Positions 1-7,869 are shown, numbered from the stretch's first letter. The stretch is DNA of 24,458 nt from JBBAFM01 sp041655415 (GCA_964429195.1 CAYSBC010000027.1:1-24458); one strand, 5' to 3'. Program-made: numbers and translations. The notes: a model not told the origin generated them from the letters alone.

Positions 1-32
1 ACCTTGTTAATATGAAGATATAGGAGGTCATC

Positions 33-830
33 ATGTATAAAATTTACGTTATATCGGATTCTATCGGGGAGACAGCTGAACAAGTCGTTAAAGCAGCTAT
101 AAGTCAATTTGGTGATTGTGAATATGAAATAAAAAGGTATTCTTACATATCAAGTCCCGAAGAAATTATTGACATTATATCAGAAGCAAGTGCACAAAAT
201 GGAATGATTGCTTTTACCATTGTCATTCCTGAGTTAAAAAAAGTATTGCTAGAAAGCGTAGCTAACAAGGATATCCATGTTATAGATATCATGTCATCCA
301 TTACAAATGAGTTTTCAAACTTTTTTAATCAAGAGCCTATCAATAAACCCGGACTCATTCGAAAGCTTGATGCAAAATATTTCAAAAGAGTAGAAGCTGT
401 AGAATTTGCTGTCAAGTATGATGACGGTAAGAATGTAAGAGGTATAAAAGAGGCTGATGTTGTTATTGTTGGTGTTTCTAGGACTTCTAAAACACCTCTA
501 TGTATGTTTTTAGCCCATAAAAACATCAAGGCCGCCAATATTCCACTGGTGCCGGAGGTAGATGTTCCAAAGGAGCTCTTTGAAATAGATAATAAAAAAA
601 TAATAGGACTTGTAACAGATCCGGTAAAATTGAATGAAATAAGGCAGGAAAGATTGAAAGCATTAGGGCTTTCCAATGATGCTAATTATGCCAGCATGGA
701 TAGGATTTTATTAGAATTAGACTATGCAGAAAAAATAATGAAAAAGCTTGGATGCCCGGTCATTGATGTTTCTACAAAGGCCGTTGAAGAAACAGCTAAT
801 ATTATCTTTAAAAAAATGAACTTGAAATAA
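33..830 (+). CDS. ppsR: Pyruvate, phosphate dikinase regulatory protein (bifunctional kinase/pyrophosphorylase, DUF299 family)
   Basis: Members of this family switch pyruvate phosphate dikinase (or PEP synthase) off by ADP-dependent phosphorylation of an active-site threonine, and on again by phosphate-dependent removal, so they set the pyruvate/PEP balance in the cytoplasm. The 265-residue protein has the usual family length. It starts with the typical MYKIYVISDSIGETAEQV stretch and carries the P-loop-like GVSRTSKT at residues 147-154. The ATG at 33 is preceded by a strong TAGGAGGT at 21-28. No dikinase gene lies in the window; it could be upstream of the left edge. A terminator-like hairpin follows the gene, so it is probably transcribed separately from dgt. 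Confidence 0.95.
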   Translation: MYKIYVISDSIGETAEQVVKAAISQFGDCEYEIKRYSYISSPEEIIDIISEASAQNGMIAFTIVIPELKKVLLESVANKDIHVIDIMSSITNEFSNFFNQEPINKPGLIRKLDAKYFKRVEAVEFAVKYDDGKNVRGIKEADVVIVGVSRTSKTPLCMFLAHKNIKAANIPLVPEVDVPKELFEIDNKKIIGLVTDPVKLNEIRQERLKALGLSNDANYASMDRILLELDYAEKIMKKLGCPVIDVSTKAVEETANIIFKKMNLK

Positions 831-851
831 TTGAATAAGTGAAACTTAACT

Positions 852-886
852 TTCAGGTGGAGTTCTAAATTTCACCTGAATTTTAA
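852..886 (+). terminator. Probable rho-independent terminator after ppsR
   Basis: TTCAGGTG (852-859) and CACCTGAA (873-880) form a perfect 8-bp stem with a 13-nt loop, followed by TTTT. The T-run is short, so termination may be partial. Confidence 0.6.
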
Positions 887-943
887 AATTATTTAAAATC
901 AATTGTTCGTGATAAAAATTCAAGATATTAAGGAGGGAAAAGG

Positions 944-1954
944 TTGATTAAAAGAGAAGATATTGAAGCAAAAGAGATATCTTTTTTATCTGAATATGCA
1001 GCAAAATCCAGATATTCTAAGGGAAGAAAAGATTTTGAAGAGAAATGTCGATTCAGAACCGATTTTCAAAGAGATCGTGATCGCATCATCCACTCAAAAG
1101 CATTTCGAAGGCTTATGCATAAAACCCAGGTTTTTCTTTCTCCGGAAGGGGATCACTTCAGAACCCGCCTGACACATACATTGGAAGTGGCACAAATATC
1201 GCGAACGATAGCAAGAGCCCTCAATCTCAATGAAGATTTAGCAGAAGCCATCGCCATGGGACATGATTTAGGACATACTCCTTTTGGTCATAATGGGGAA
1301 ACCTATCTTAATGAGATTCATAAAAATGGATTTAAACATAATGAACAAAGCCTTAGAGTTGTTGATTTTTTAGAAAAAAGATCGGATAATGTGGGTATGA
1401 ATTTAACAGAAGAAGTCAGGGACGGTATATTAAACCATACGGGTGCCCATTGGCCCTTTACTTTAGAAGGCCGAATTGTAAGGTTTAGTGATAGAATCGC
1501 TTATATCAATCATGATATCGATGATGCCATTCGAGGTGGGGTTTTAAAGGAAGAAGACATTCCGGAAGAATGTTTGCAAAGTATTGGCAAAAGCCACAGG
1601 GAACGGATCAATAATTTAATTGTCGATTTGGTTGAAAACAGTATGCATAAAAATGATATAACCATGAGTGAGGAACGTTTATATTTCCAAAATAAACTTA
1701 GGGATTTTATGTTTGAAAATGTGTATCATAGTGAAATCATCAAACAAACCGATAACATGATTAAAATAAGAAAAATGATGGAAATACTATATGATTATTA
1801 CCTTAAAAACACAGAACAACTTCCGATTGAATATAGAGACATGATAGATAGATGGGGCAAAGAAGAAATTGTGAAGGACCACATTGCAGGAATGACGGAT
1901 CGCTATGCCATCAATCTTTTTAAGGAAGTGTTTGTTCCAAGCAGTTGGAAATAG
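944..1954 (+). CDS. dgt: Deoxyguanosinetriphosphate triphosphohydrolase-like protein (HD-domain dNTPase)
   Basis: Enzymes of this family hydrolyse dNTPs to deoxynucleoside and triphosphate and so limit dNTP pools. The HD metal site is visible: H78 in RLTHTLEV, then H107-D108 in GHDLGHTPFGHNGE, with a later Asp in RFSDRIAYINHDIDDA. RDRDRIIHSKAFRRL near residues 43-57 is the conserved N-terminal signature. The 336-residue length fits the short Firmicute members. The start is TTG at 944, six bases after AAGGAGGG (930-937); no ATG fits as well. The position directly ahead of dnaG-rpoD is common in Clostridia and places it with replication genes. Substrate preference (dGTP or broader) cannot be read from the sequence. 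Confidence 0.93.
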   Translation: MIKREDIEAKEISFLSEYAAKSRYSKGRKDFEEKCRFRTDFQRDRDRIIHSKAFRRLMHKTQVFLSPEGDHFRTRLTHTLEVAQISRTIARALNLNEDLAEAIAMGHDLGHTPFGHNGETYLNEIHKNGFKHNEQSLRVVDFLEKRSDNVGMNLTEEVRDGILNHTGAHWPFTLEGRIVRFSDRIAYINHDIDDAIRGGVLKEEDIPEECLQSIGKSHRERINNLIVDLVENSMHKNDITMSEERLYFQNKLRDFMFENVYHSEIIKQTDNMIKIRKMMEILYDYYLKNTEQLPIEYRDMIDRWGKEEIVKDHIAGMTDRYAINLFKEVFVPSSWK

Positions 1955-1976
1955 TTATTAACATCATTTTAATCAA

Positions 1977-2021
1977 CTCTTTTATTTTATCCTTAAGAAA
2001 AAATATATAAAAATAAAAGAG
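1977..2021 (+). repeat. AT-rich inverted repeat between dgt and dnaG
   Basis: CTCTTTTATTTT at the left and its near-perfect complement ending in AAAATAAAAGAG at 2021 could form a long but weak A-U stem. No T-run follows on the + strand. It may be a poor terminator or attenuator ahead of dnaG, or simply AT-rich sequence. Confidence 0.3.
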
Positions 2022-2082
2022 GAAAAAAGCGTATTCTGTCGAATAAAAAAATATTGACAAGAATTGTGAAAGAGGTTTTTCT

Positions 2083-3828
2083 ATGGACAAGATTACAAGA
2101 GTAGATATAGTAGAAGAAATCAAATCACGAAGCAATATTGTTGATGTTATTAGCAGATATTTAAATTTAAAGAAAACAGGCAACAATTATAAAGGGCTTT
2201 GTCCATTTCATTCAGAGAATACGCCTTCTTTTGTGGTATCAGAAGAAAAACAAATATTTACTTGTTTTGGATGTGGAGCTACAGGTGATGTCATCGAATT
2301 TGTGAAGCGTATTGAGCATAAAGAGTTTACTGAGGTTATAGAAAAATTGGCTTTAGACTCGGGTATTGAGATAAAATCCAATAAAAGCTCTGTAACTGAA
2401 ACTAAAAAACAGGAACTATACGCTATCAATCGTGAGGCTGCTCTGTTTTTTTACAATAATATGCATAAAGAAAACAGTATTGGACATCAATACATAGTGT
2501 CAAGGGGTATCCTGCCTTCCACCATAAAAAAGTTTGGCCTCGGATTTGCAGAAAAAAAATGGGATGACCTTTATAAACACTTAAAAGAAAAGAATATTCA
2601 GGAAAAGACTTTGTTAAAACTGGGACTTATCTCTTTAAAAAATGAGAAATATTATGATAAGTTCATCAATAGAATTATTTTTCCCATTATTAATACAAGG
2701 GGAAAGGTTATTGGATTTGGAGGTAGGGTTATCGATGAGGGTATGCCTAAATACTTAAATTCTCCGGAATCCATCCTATTCCAAAAAAAATTTAATTTAT
2801 ATGGGTTAAATCTTTCAAAAAACGAGATACAAATGCAAAATTATGTTATATTAGTTGAGGGTTATTTAGATGTTATTTCACTTTATAACCAAGGAATTAA
2901 AAATGTTGTGGCTTCTCTAGGGACCGCTTTAACAGAAAACCAAGCCAAAATGATAAAAAGATATACAGATAATGTAGTTGTGGCCTATGATTCTGATGAA
3001 GCAGGACAAGCAGCTGCTAACCGTGGGATGGACATTTTATTTGATGCAGGATGCAAGGTTAAGATATTAGAAATCAAAGGTTTCAAGGATCCTGATGAAT
3101 ATATTAAAGCGAAGGGGAGAAAATTATTTATTGAAAGCATTAACAATGCAACACCTTTCATGGACTATAAAATCAACACTTTAAAAAAAGCATATGATTT
3201 AAGTAATATGGATCAAAGGGTCGAATTCGTTAATAAAGTGGCCCAGGTTCTTAAAAGGACAAAAAATTACATTGAGATTGATGCTTATGTTGATAAAATA
3301 GCCAATGAAACTAAAATTTCGAAAAATGCTATAAAGTTAGAAATTAATGGCAATAATAATACAAAGATTACTCCCGCTATTAAGAAAGAAAAAAAACTTA
3401 ATATTCAAACTCCCAATGATGCTGTCGAAAGAACCTTAATTAAGCTTGTACTTAATAATGGAGATTTTATTCCCAAGGTAACGGACTTAGGTGACATATT
3501 TTTAAATCATATACATAAGGATATATTTAAAATGATAACCATACTCTATCAGGAAGATAGTGAAATTGATTTAGCTAAATTGCGAGACAGCCTGTTTGAG
3601 GAAGAATATATAGAGATTTTAAATAACATCATTCAACATATCCAGTTTAATGGGAAGGACAGTATCGTATTTGAAGATTGCGTCAATAAAATTGAAACTG
3701 ACAGGTTAACAAAACGTCAGAATGAAATATTAGAGATACTCAAACTATTAAATGAAAAAGAAGATGAAATTAAAATAGATGCCTTAACTATAGAATTATT
3801 AGAAATACAGAATAAACTCAAGAAGTAG
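2083..3828 (+). CDS. dnaG: DNA primase
   Basis: Primase lays down RNA primers for replication at the fork, together with the DnaB-type helicase. The 581-residue protein has the full domain order. The CHC2 zinc-binding domain has C40, H43, C61 and C64 (CPFH...CFGC). The TOPRIM catalytic domain has E259 in ILVEGYLDV and D303/D305 in AYDSDEAG. A C-terminal region from about residue 430 fits the helicase-interaction domain. The ATG at 2083 has AGAGG seven bases upstream. It is followed by rpoD after 22 bases, the classic macromolecular-synthesis arrangement, so the two are probably co-transcribed. No truncation is seen. Confidence 0.98.
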   Translation: MDKITRVDIVEEIKSRSNIVDVISRYLNLKKTGNNYKGLCPFHSENTPSFVVSEEKQIFTCFGCGATGDVIEFVKRIEHKEFTEVIEKLALDSGIEIKSNKSSVTETKKQELYAINREAALFFYNNMHKENSIGHQYIVSRGILPSTIKKFGLGFAEKKWDDLYKHLKEKNIQEKTLLKLGLISLKNEKYYDKFINRIIFPIINTRGKVIGFGGRVIDEGMPKYLNSPESILFQKKFNLYGLNLSKNEIQMQNYVILVEGYLDVISLYNQGIKNVVASLGTALTENQAKMIKRYTDNVVVAYDSDEAGQAAANRGMDILFDAGCKVKILEIKGFKDPDEYIKAKGRKLFIESINNATPFMDYKINTLKKAYDLSNMDQRVEFVNKVAQVLKRTKNYIEIDAYVDKIANETKISKNAIKLEINGNNNTKITPAIKKEKKLNIQTPNDAVERTLIKLVLNNGDFIPKVTDLGDIFLNHIHKDIFKMITILYQEDSEIDLAKLRDSLFEEEYIEILNNIIQHIQFNGKDSIVFEDCVNKIETDRLTKRQNEILEILKLLNEKEDEIKIDALTIELLEIQNKLKK

Positions 3829-3850
3829 TATTAAGAAGGGAAGTTTCTAA

Positions 3851-4990
3851 ATGAATGAAGGAAGCAACAACAAAAATACAGATTCTACTTTATCTCTTGT
3901 TCAGTCTTTTTTAGAAAAAGCGAAAAGAAGAGGCAGAGTCACCTACAAGGAGATTTCTGACTGTCTTGAAAATTTAGATATAGATAAAGAACAAATGGAT
4001 GAGTTTTATGATGCCCTCACTGCTATGGAAGTGGACATCATATCCGACTCGGGCAATAATGAAATTGGCATAATTTCATTAGATCTTGATGAGGAAAAAA
4101 TCGAAGAGGATGCAGAAATAGAAGTAGAAACCGATATTGAGGCGAATATGCCTAAGGGTATTAGTGTTGATGACCCTGTAAGAATGTATTTAAAGGAAAT
4201 TGGCAAGGTTCCATTACTATCAGCTTCAGAAGAAATATATTTAGCCAAGCTTATGGAGATTGGTGATGAAGATGCTAAGCAAAAACTGTGCGAGGCTAAT
4301 TTAAGATTAGTTGTCAGCATAGCTAAACGCTATGTAGGAAGAGGTATGTTATTCCTTGATCTCATTCAGGAAGGTAATTTAGGGCTTATTAAAGCTGTTG
4401 AAAAGTTTGATTGGAGAAAAGGCTATAAGTTTAGTACATATGCCACCTGGTGGATTAGACAGGCTATAACTAGGGCTATCGCTGATCAAGCCAGAACCAT
4501 AAGGATACCTGTACACATGGTTGAAACTATTAACAAATTAATCCGAGTATCCAGACAGCTGTTACAAGAATATGGTAGGGAACCCAAACCTGAAGAAATC
4601 GCTAAAGAGATGGATTTAACCGATGAAAAGGTAAGAGAAATACTCAAAATTGCACAGGAGCCTGTATCCCTTGAAACTCCAATTGGTGAAGAAGAGGATA
4701 GTCATCTCGGCGATTTTATTCCGGATGATGAAGTTCCTGCTCCCGCAGAGGCTGCTGCTTTTTCCATGTTAAAAGAGCAACTCATTGAAGTTTTAGATAC
4801 ACTCACACCACGTGAACAAAGTGTGCTCAAGTTAAGATTCGGATTGGAAGATGGAAGAGCAAGAACCTTAGAAGAAGTGGGGAAGCAGTTTGATGTAACC
4901 CGTGAAAGAATCAGGCAAATTGAAGCTAAGGCTCTAAGAAAGCTCAGACATCCGAGCAGGAGTAAAAAACTAAAGGATTATTTAGAGTAA
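3851..4990 (+). CDS. rpoD: RNA polymerase primary sigma factor (sigma-70/SigA)
   Basis: This is the housekeeping sigma factor that directs RNA polymerase to -35/-10 promoters. The 379-residue protein has a short, acidic region 1.1; region 1.2 (DDPVRMYLKEIGKVPLLS); the strongly conserved region 2 with NLRLVVSIAKRYVGRG and YATWWIRQAITRAI, which contacts and melts the -10 element; region 3; and region 4 with the helix-turn-helix EEVGKQFDVTRERIRQIEAKAL that reads the -35 element. The length is typical of Firmicute SigA (about 370 residues). It lies 22 bases after dnaG with a GAAGGGAAG ribosome binding site, and a strong terminator follows at 5035. Promoters elsewhere in the window match its expected TTGACA/TATAAT specificity. 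Confidence 0.98.
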   Translation: MNEGSNNKNTDSTLSLVQSFLEKAKRRGRVTYKEISDCLENLDIDKEQMDEFYDALTAMEVDIISDSGNNEIGIISLDLDEEKIEEDAEIEVETDIEANMPKGISVDDPVRMYLKEIGKVPLLSASEEIYLAKLMEIGDEDAKQKLCEANLRLVVSIAKRYVGRGMLFLDLIQEGNLGLIKAVEKFDWRKGYKFSTYATWWIRQAITRAIADQARTIRIPVHMVETINKLIRVSRQLLQEYGREPKPEEIAKEMDLTDEKVREILKIAQEPVSLETPIGEEEDSHLGDFIPDDEVPAPAEAAAFSMLKEQLIEVLDTLTPREQSVLKLRFGLEDGRARTLEEVGKQFDVTRERIRQIEAKALRKLRHPSRSKKLKDYLE

Positions 4991-5034
4991 TCATAGAATC
5001 ACAATAGTCCAATCATAAACCAACCGTAAAGCTT

Positions 5035-5067
5035 AAAGCTGGTATAATCTCAATACCGGCTTTTTTA
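5035..5067 (+). terminator. Rho-independent terminator after rpoD
   Basis: AAAGCTGGTAT (5035-5045) pairs with ATACCGGCTTT (11 bp with one U-G pair) around a 7-nt loop. The stem runs straight into TTTTTT. It ends the dnaG-rpoD transcript. Confidence 0.9.
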
Positions 5068-5117
5068 TAGCTTTATAAAAAGGACTTCAATTTTTGTCAA
5101 GGATAGGAGAAGATCGG

Positions 5118-5837
5118 ATGATCAACTTAACAGACAGGTTACTGGTCATGGCAAAGCAAATAGATATCGATGAAACAGTGGCTGACATCGGAACAGACCA
5201 TGGGTATATACCTATTTATCTCCATCAGAAAAACCCTTACAGAAAAATAATTATGACCGATATCAATAAGGGCCCTATGGAAATTGCGACAAAGCACCTC
5301 TTGGAATATGGCATTCCGATTCAGACTATTGACAGCAGACTGGGCAGCGGTCTTACACCACTTAAAAACAATGAATGTGATTGTGTCATCATAGCGGGAA
5401 TGGGTGGGATTCTCATTTCTGATATATTAAGTGAAGATTTAAAAAAGAGTCTTTCCTTTCCTAAATTTATCCTTCAACCGAGAAATGCTCAGGATAAGCT
5501 TAGGAAATGGCTTCTTGACAATGGCTTTGATATTACCAATGAATTTTTAGTCAGAGAAGGGAAGTTTATTTGTGAAGTCCTTATTACCGGACCGAAGCAA
5601 GATGGCAGTAATCAGGAAAGCTTGCAAGGCTATGACGAGATATATTATGAAATAGGGAAAAAACTCATTGAAAATAAAGATCCCTTGTTAAAAGACTTTA
5701 TAAGGAACAAGATAAGAATTGAAAACAACATAGTGGACTATGTCAAAAATATGCAAGGTGAGAGATCCCAAAAACAGTTGGAAAAGTCCAAGAAAAGAAT
5801 ATTGCGATTGCAGGAGGTCCTTCAACATGAAACTTAA
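5118..5837 (+). CDS. trmK: tRNA (adenine(22)-N1)-methyltransferase, TrmK family
   Basis: TrmK methylates N1 of A22 in bacterial tRNAs using S-adenosylmethionine. The SAM-binding motif I is VADIGTDHGYIPIYL near the N-terminus, and IIAGMGGILISDIL is the family's motif IV region. The C-terminal third is charged and helical, as in the family (coiled coil). I chose ATG 5118 because AGGAGA lies seven bases upstream (5105-5110). An in-frame TTG at 5094 lacks a ribosome binding site and would put that AGGAGA inside the gene. The resulting 239 residues match the usual length. The 3' end overlaps the next gene by 11 bases, a linkage of trmK with a Nif3 gene that is usual in Firmicutes. Confidence 0.93.
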   Translation: MINLTDRLLVMAKQIDIDETVADIGTDHGYIPIYLHQKNPYRKIIMTDINKGPMEIATKHLLEYGIPIQTIDSRLGSGLTPLKNNECDCVIIAGMGGILISDILSEDLKKSLSFPKFILQPRNAQDKLRKWLLDNGFDITNEFLVREGKFICEVLITGPKQDGSNQESLQGYDEIYYEIGKKLIENKDPLLKDFIRNKIRIENNIVDYVKNMQGERSQKQLEKSKKRILRLQEVLQHET

Positions 5838-6618
5838 TCATATCATCGAACAAATAGAACAAATTTCTCCGGAGGTGGATGCAGAAAACTGGGATAATGG
5901 AGGCATCCAAATCTATATGGATCATGATGATGTAACCAAAGTATTAATAGCTTTGGAAATTACGGATGAGGTTATTAAGGAAGCTATTCAAAATAACATC
6001 CATCTGATTATTACACATCATCCCTTACTATTCCAACCTCTTCAATCCATTGATGAGGATTGGATTAGTCAAAGTGTTGTCAAACTTATTCAAAACAAGA
6101 TAGCTGTTTATTCTAGTCATACATCCTTTGATGCATTATCAGGTGGAAATAATGATTACCTTGCAGCGTTACTGGAACTAAGGTTGATAGATAAAGTGGA
6201 GTTTAGGGATGATGATTCAGAGAAAAGCAGATTGCTGAGGATAGGAGAATTTTCAAAGACAATGACATTGGAGGAAGCATGTATCCAATTAAAAGAAAAA
6301 CTAGACATTAAACACCCTATGAGCTATGTGGGACAGAAGACTACTGAAATCAAACGGGTAGCTATCTGCACCGGTAGCGGCGCAGATTTTATTGAAGAAG
6401 CTTCTAAAAAGGATTGCGATTTGCTGATAACCGGAGATGTCAAATATCATGATGCCCAAGAGGCTATCCAGGCAGGCATTGCCTTAATCGATGGTACCCA
6501 TTTCCATACAGAGAAGATATTTATTGAAAATATGTATGAAAAATTAATCCAAAAAATAGGCAGTGAAGTTATAGTGCTTAAATCTAATTGTGCTGTGAAT
6601 CCTTTTCAATATATATAA
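5827..6618 (+). CDS. Nif3-like dinuclear metal centre hexameric protein (GTP cyclohydrolase 1 type 2 homologue)
   Basis: This is a widely conserved family with a dinuclear metal site and no settled cellular role, despite the 'GTP cyclohydrolase 1 type 2' name used in databases. Metal ligands are visible: H64-H65 in IITHHPLLF, H98 and D102 in SSHTSFDAL, and H225/E229 in GTHFHTEK. At 263 residues it is the short form, without the PII-like insert found in the approximately 370-residue B. subtilis YqfO. The ATG at 5827 overlaps the trmK stop and follows AGGAGGT at 5812-5818; upstream in-frame starts lie inside trmK without a ribosome binding site. Translation is probably coupled to trmK. Confidence 0.9.
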   Translation: MKLNHIIEQIEQISPEVDAENWDNGGIQIYMDHDDVTKVLIALEITDEVIKEAIQNNIHLIITHHPLLFQPLQSIDEDWISQSVVKLIQNKIAVYSSHTSFDALSGGNNDYLAALLELRLIDKVEFRDDDSEKSRLLRIGEFSKTMTLEEACIQLKEKLDIKHPMSYVGQKTTEIKRVAICTGSGADFIEEASKKDCDLLITGDVKYHDAQEAIQAGIALIDGTHFHTEKIFIENMYEKLIQKIGSEVIVLKSNCAVNPFQYI

Positions 6619-6625
6619 TGGCATG

Positions 6626-6654
6626 TGTTATGGGGACATTTTGGTTGCCACCAC
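6626..6654. other. Possible insertion-sequence terminus at the edge of assembly gap 1
   Basis: The 30 or so bases between the nif3 stop and the N run include GGGGACATTTTGGTTGCC, a string that reminds me of IS21-type terminal repeats (GGGGACA...TTGCCA). A multicopy IS would also explain why the assembly broke here. This is recall-based and weak; no transposase is visible. Confidence 0.2.
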
Positions 6655-6754
6655 NNNNNNNNNNNNNNNNNNNNNNNNNNNNNNNNNNNNNNNNNNNNNN
6701 NNNNNNNNNNNNNNNNNNNNNNNNNNNNNNNNNNNNNNNNNNNNNNNNNNNNNN
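6655..6754. other. Assembly gap (100 N)
   Basis: Exactly 100 N between the nif3 gene and the rnpB promoter. This is a scaffold placeholder, so the true length is unknown. Any -35 element of the rnpB promoter would fall inside it. Confidence 0.99.
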
Positions 6755-6764
6755 CAATTTATGT

Positions 6765-6770
6765 TATAAT
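6765..6770 (+). promoter_or_regulatory. -10 element of the probable rnpB promoter
   Basis: There is a perfect TATAAT just after the gap. The -35 is expected within the N run. The mature RNase P RNA starts about 45 bases later, so the precursor would carry a short 5' leader. Confidence 0.5.
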
Positions 6771-6814
6771 AGGCTGACAACAAGTTATACAAATAATACA
6801 AAAGATAAAAATAA

Positions 6815-7186
6815 TGTGAGTAAGCCAGATAGTCGCGTGTACTAGTAGGAAACTACTTTGAGTACCCGAGGAAAGTCCGAGCTCCATAGAGCAGAGTGCT
6901 GGGTAACTCCCAGTAGAGGCAACTCTAAGGAAAGTGCAACAGAGATATACCGCCTATAGTAACCATTGGCGAAATAGGTAAGGGTGAAAAGGTGAGGTAA
7001 GAGCTCACCAGCAATTTGGTGACTAATTGGCTATGTAAACCCCACTTGGAGCAAGACCAAGATAGGACACAAAAGGCGATTGCTCGTCGCTGTCCGATAG
7101 GTGGGTCGCTTGAGCCTATATGGCAACAATAGGCCTAGATAGATGACTATCAAATACAGAACTCGGCTTATAGACTTGCTCACATA
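6815..7186 (+). ncRNA. rnpB: RNase P RNA component (M1 RNA)
   Basis: This is the catalytic RNA of RNase P, which removes 5' leaders from pre-tRNAs. Conserved core CR-I is present as GAGGAAAGTCC at 6868-6878, followed by GAGCTCC. The matching 3' core ACAGAACTCGGCTTA lies at 7156-7170; together they form P4. P1 is formed by GTGAGTAAG (6816-6824) pairing with CTTGCTCAC near 7175-7183. The GGTGGGTCGCTTGAGCC segment near 7100 fits the P15 region that binds the tRNA CCA end. The length of about 370 nt is normal. Exact ends are inferred from P1. A strong terminator follows directly. A short + strand ORF across its 5' end is not a gene. Confidence 0.95.
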
Positions 7187-7197
7187 CAAGTTCAATC

Positions 7198-7228
7198 AAG
7201 ACTTTCAGGTTTTCCTGAGAGTCTTTTT
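7198..7228 (+). terminator. Rho-independent terminator of rnpB
   Basis: AAGACTTTCAGG (7198-7209) pairs with CCTGAGAGTCTT (7214-7225; one wobble) around a TTTT loop, followed by a T-run. Confidence 0.92.
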
Positions 7229-7233
7229 GCTAG

Positions 7234-7284
7234 TGTAAATGCAAGACATCAAATAAAGGATGCCCCGCATTTACATTTATTTTT
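7234..7284 (+). repeat. Second stem-loop with T-rich tail downstream of the rnpB terminator
   Basis: TGTAAATGC (7234-7242) and GCATTTACA (7267-7275) are perfect complements. Inside the 24-nt loop CATC/GATG can form an inner stem. TTTATTTTTT follows. It sits only six bases after the rnpB terminator and may be a back-up terminator, a 3' protective element or a small separate RNA. Confidence 0.5.
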
Positions 7285-7424
7285 TATGCAAATTTGACTT
7301 TTGCTTTCATTCAATGAAGGCTAGGACCTGTAGAAAATCATATTAAATTTAAATTTAATAACATAATATTTGAATAATGACAGAAACTATACAATAAATA
7401 TAAGAAATTCAGGAGGAGATATTT

Positions 7425-7763
7425 ATGAATAAAGAAAATAAAGAAACGGCAATAACACCAAGGGTTGAGAGAGACAGATACAATACAGAAATTTTAGTGG
7501 ATCTTTCTGAAGCAGCTTTGAAAAAAGATGCTTGGATGACTCATGATCAATTTGCCTATATGGTAGGTAAGGAAAACCTTCACAATGTTGTTGTTAGAGA
7601 AGCAGAATCCTTAGGCAGTGCTGAATATGAGCCTATTGTTCAAGTCAATGTCCCTGGCAAGGAGCCAGTTTTGTATGGGAATATTACAAGTGAGAAAATA
7701 TATGATATTTTAGATACCCATATAAAAGAAGGTAAAGTTATTGAAAAATGGCAGATTAACTAA
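7425..7763 (+). CDS. Small cysteine-free protein resembling the thioredoxin-like N-terminal domain of NuoF/HydB
   Basis: The function is unknown. The C-terminal half (EPIVQVNVPGKEPVLYGN, then ITSEKIYDILDTHIKEGKVI) closely follows the pattern of the thioredoxin-like [2Fe-2S] domain at the N-terminus of NuoF-type NADH dehydrogenase/hydrogenase subunits, where EPLVDV...YGNVTPEKV...HL..G..VEEW is usual. In that family four cysteines bind the cluster. This 112-residue protein has no cysteine at all, so it cannot hold the cluster. It has no membrane segment or signal peptide. The ATG at 7425 follows a strong AGGAGGAGA. It stands alone between rnpB and the SOS-regulated LysM gene, with no NADH dehydrogenase partner nearby. 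The family match is from memory of the motif; the role is not known. Confidence 0.75.
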   Translation: MNKENKETAITPRVERDRYNTEILVDLSEAALKKDAWMTHDQFAYMVGKENLHNVVVREAESLGSAEYEPIVQVNVPGKEPVLYGNITSEKIYDILDTHIKEGKVIEKWQIN

Positions 7764-7820
7764 TGGATAAGCTCAGAAAAACATTCCTCAACAGGCATAT
7801 TAAAAAATAAAAAATAATCC

Positions 7821-7849
7821 TTTACAAAGAACATTTGTTCTGGTATTCT
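7821..7849 (+). promoter_or_regulatory. Promoter of the LysM gene
   Basis: TTTACA (7821-7826) and TATTCT (7844-7849) are separated by exactly 17 bases. A LexA box lies in the spacer, and a second one begins just after the -10. Confidence 0.7.
7828..7841 (+). promoter_or_regulatory. LexA (SOS) operator 1
   Basis: AGAACATTTGTTCT is a perfect palindrome matching the Firmicute LexA box GAACN4GTTC. It sits between the -35 and -10 elements, where bound LexA would block RNA polymerase. Confidence 0.85.
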
Positions 7850-7855
7850 ATATAC

Positions 7856-7869
7856 AGAACAAATGTTCT
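7856..7869 (+). promoter_or_regulatory. LexA (SOS) operator 2
   Basis: AGAACAAATGTTCT is a second perfect GAACN4GTTC palindrome over the expected transcription start, 28 bases centre-to-centre from operator 1. It is also the exact complement of operator 1, so in RNA or extruded DNA the pair could form a 14-bp hairpin. Confidence 0.85.

Noticed and set aside
2054..2082. TTGACA just upstream of dnaG as a -35 element
   Set aside because: At 16-18 bases spacing the -10 would overlap the dnaG start codon and no TATAAT-like sequence is present. AGAGG at 2071 makes sense as the ribosome binding site of a message started further upstream.
5094..5117. Longer TrmK starting at TTG 5094
   Set aside because: No ribosome binding site lies in front of it, and the AGGAGA that serves ATG 5118 would fall inside the coding sequence.
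6588..6845. Short + strand ORF from the end of nif3 through gap 1 into rnpB
   Set aside because: It overlaps the nif3 3' end, reads through N and ends inside the RNase P RNA. It is not a gene.
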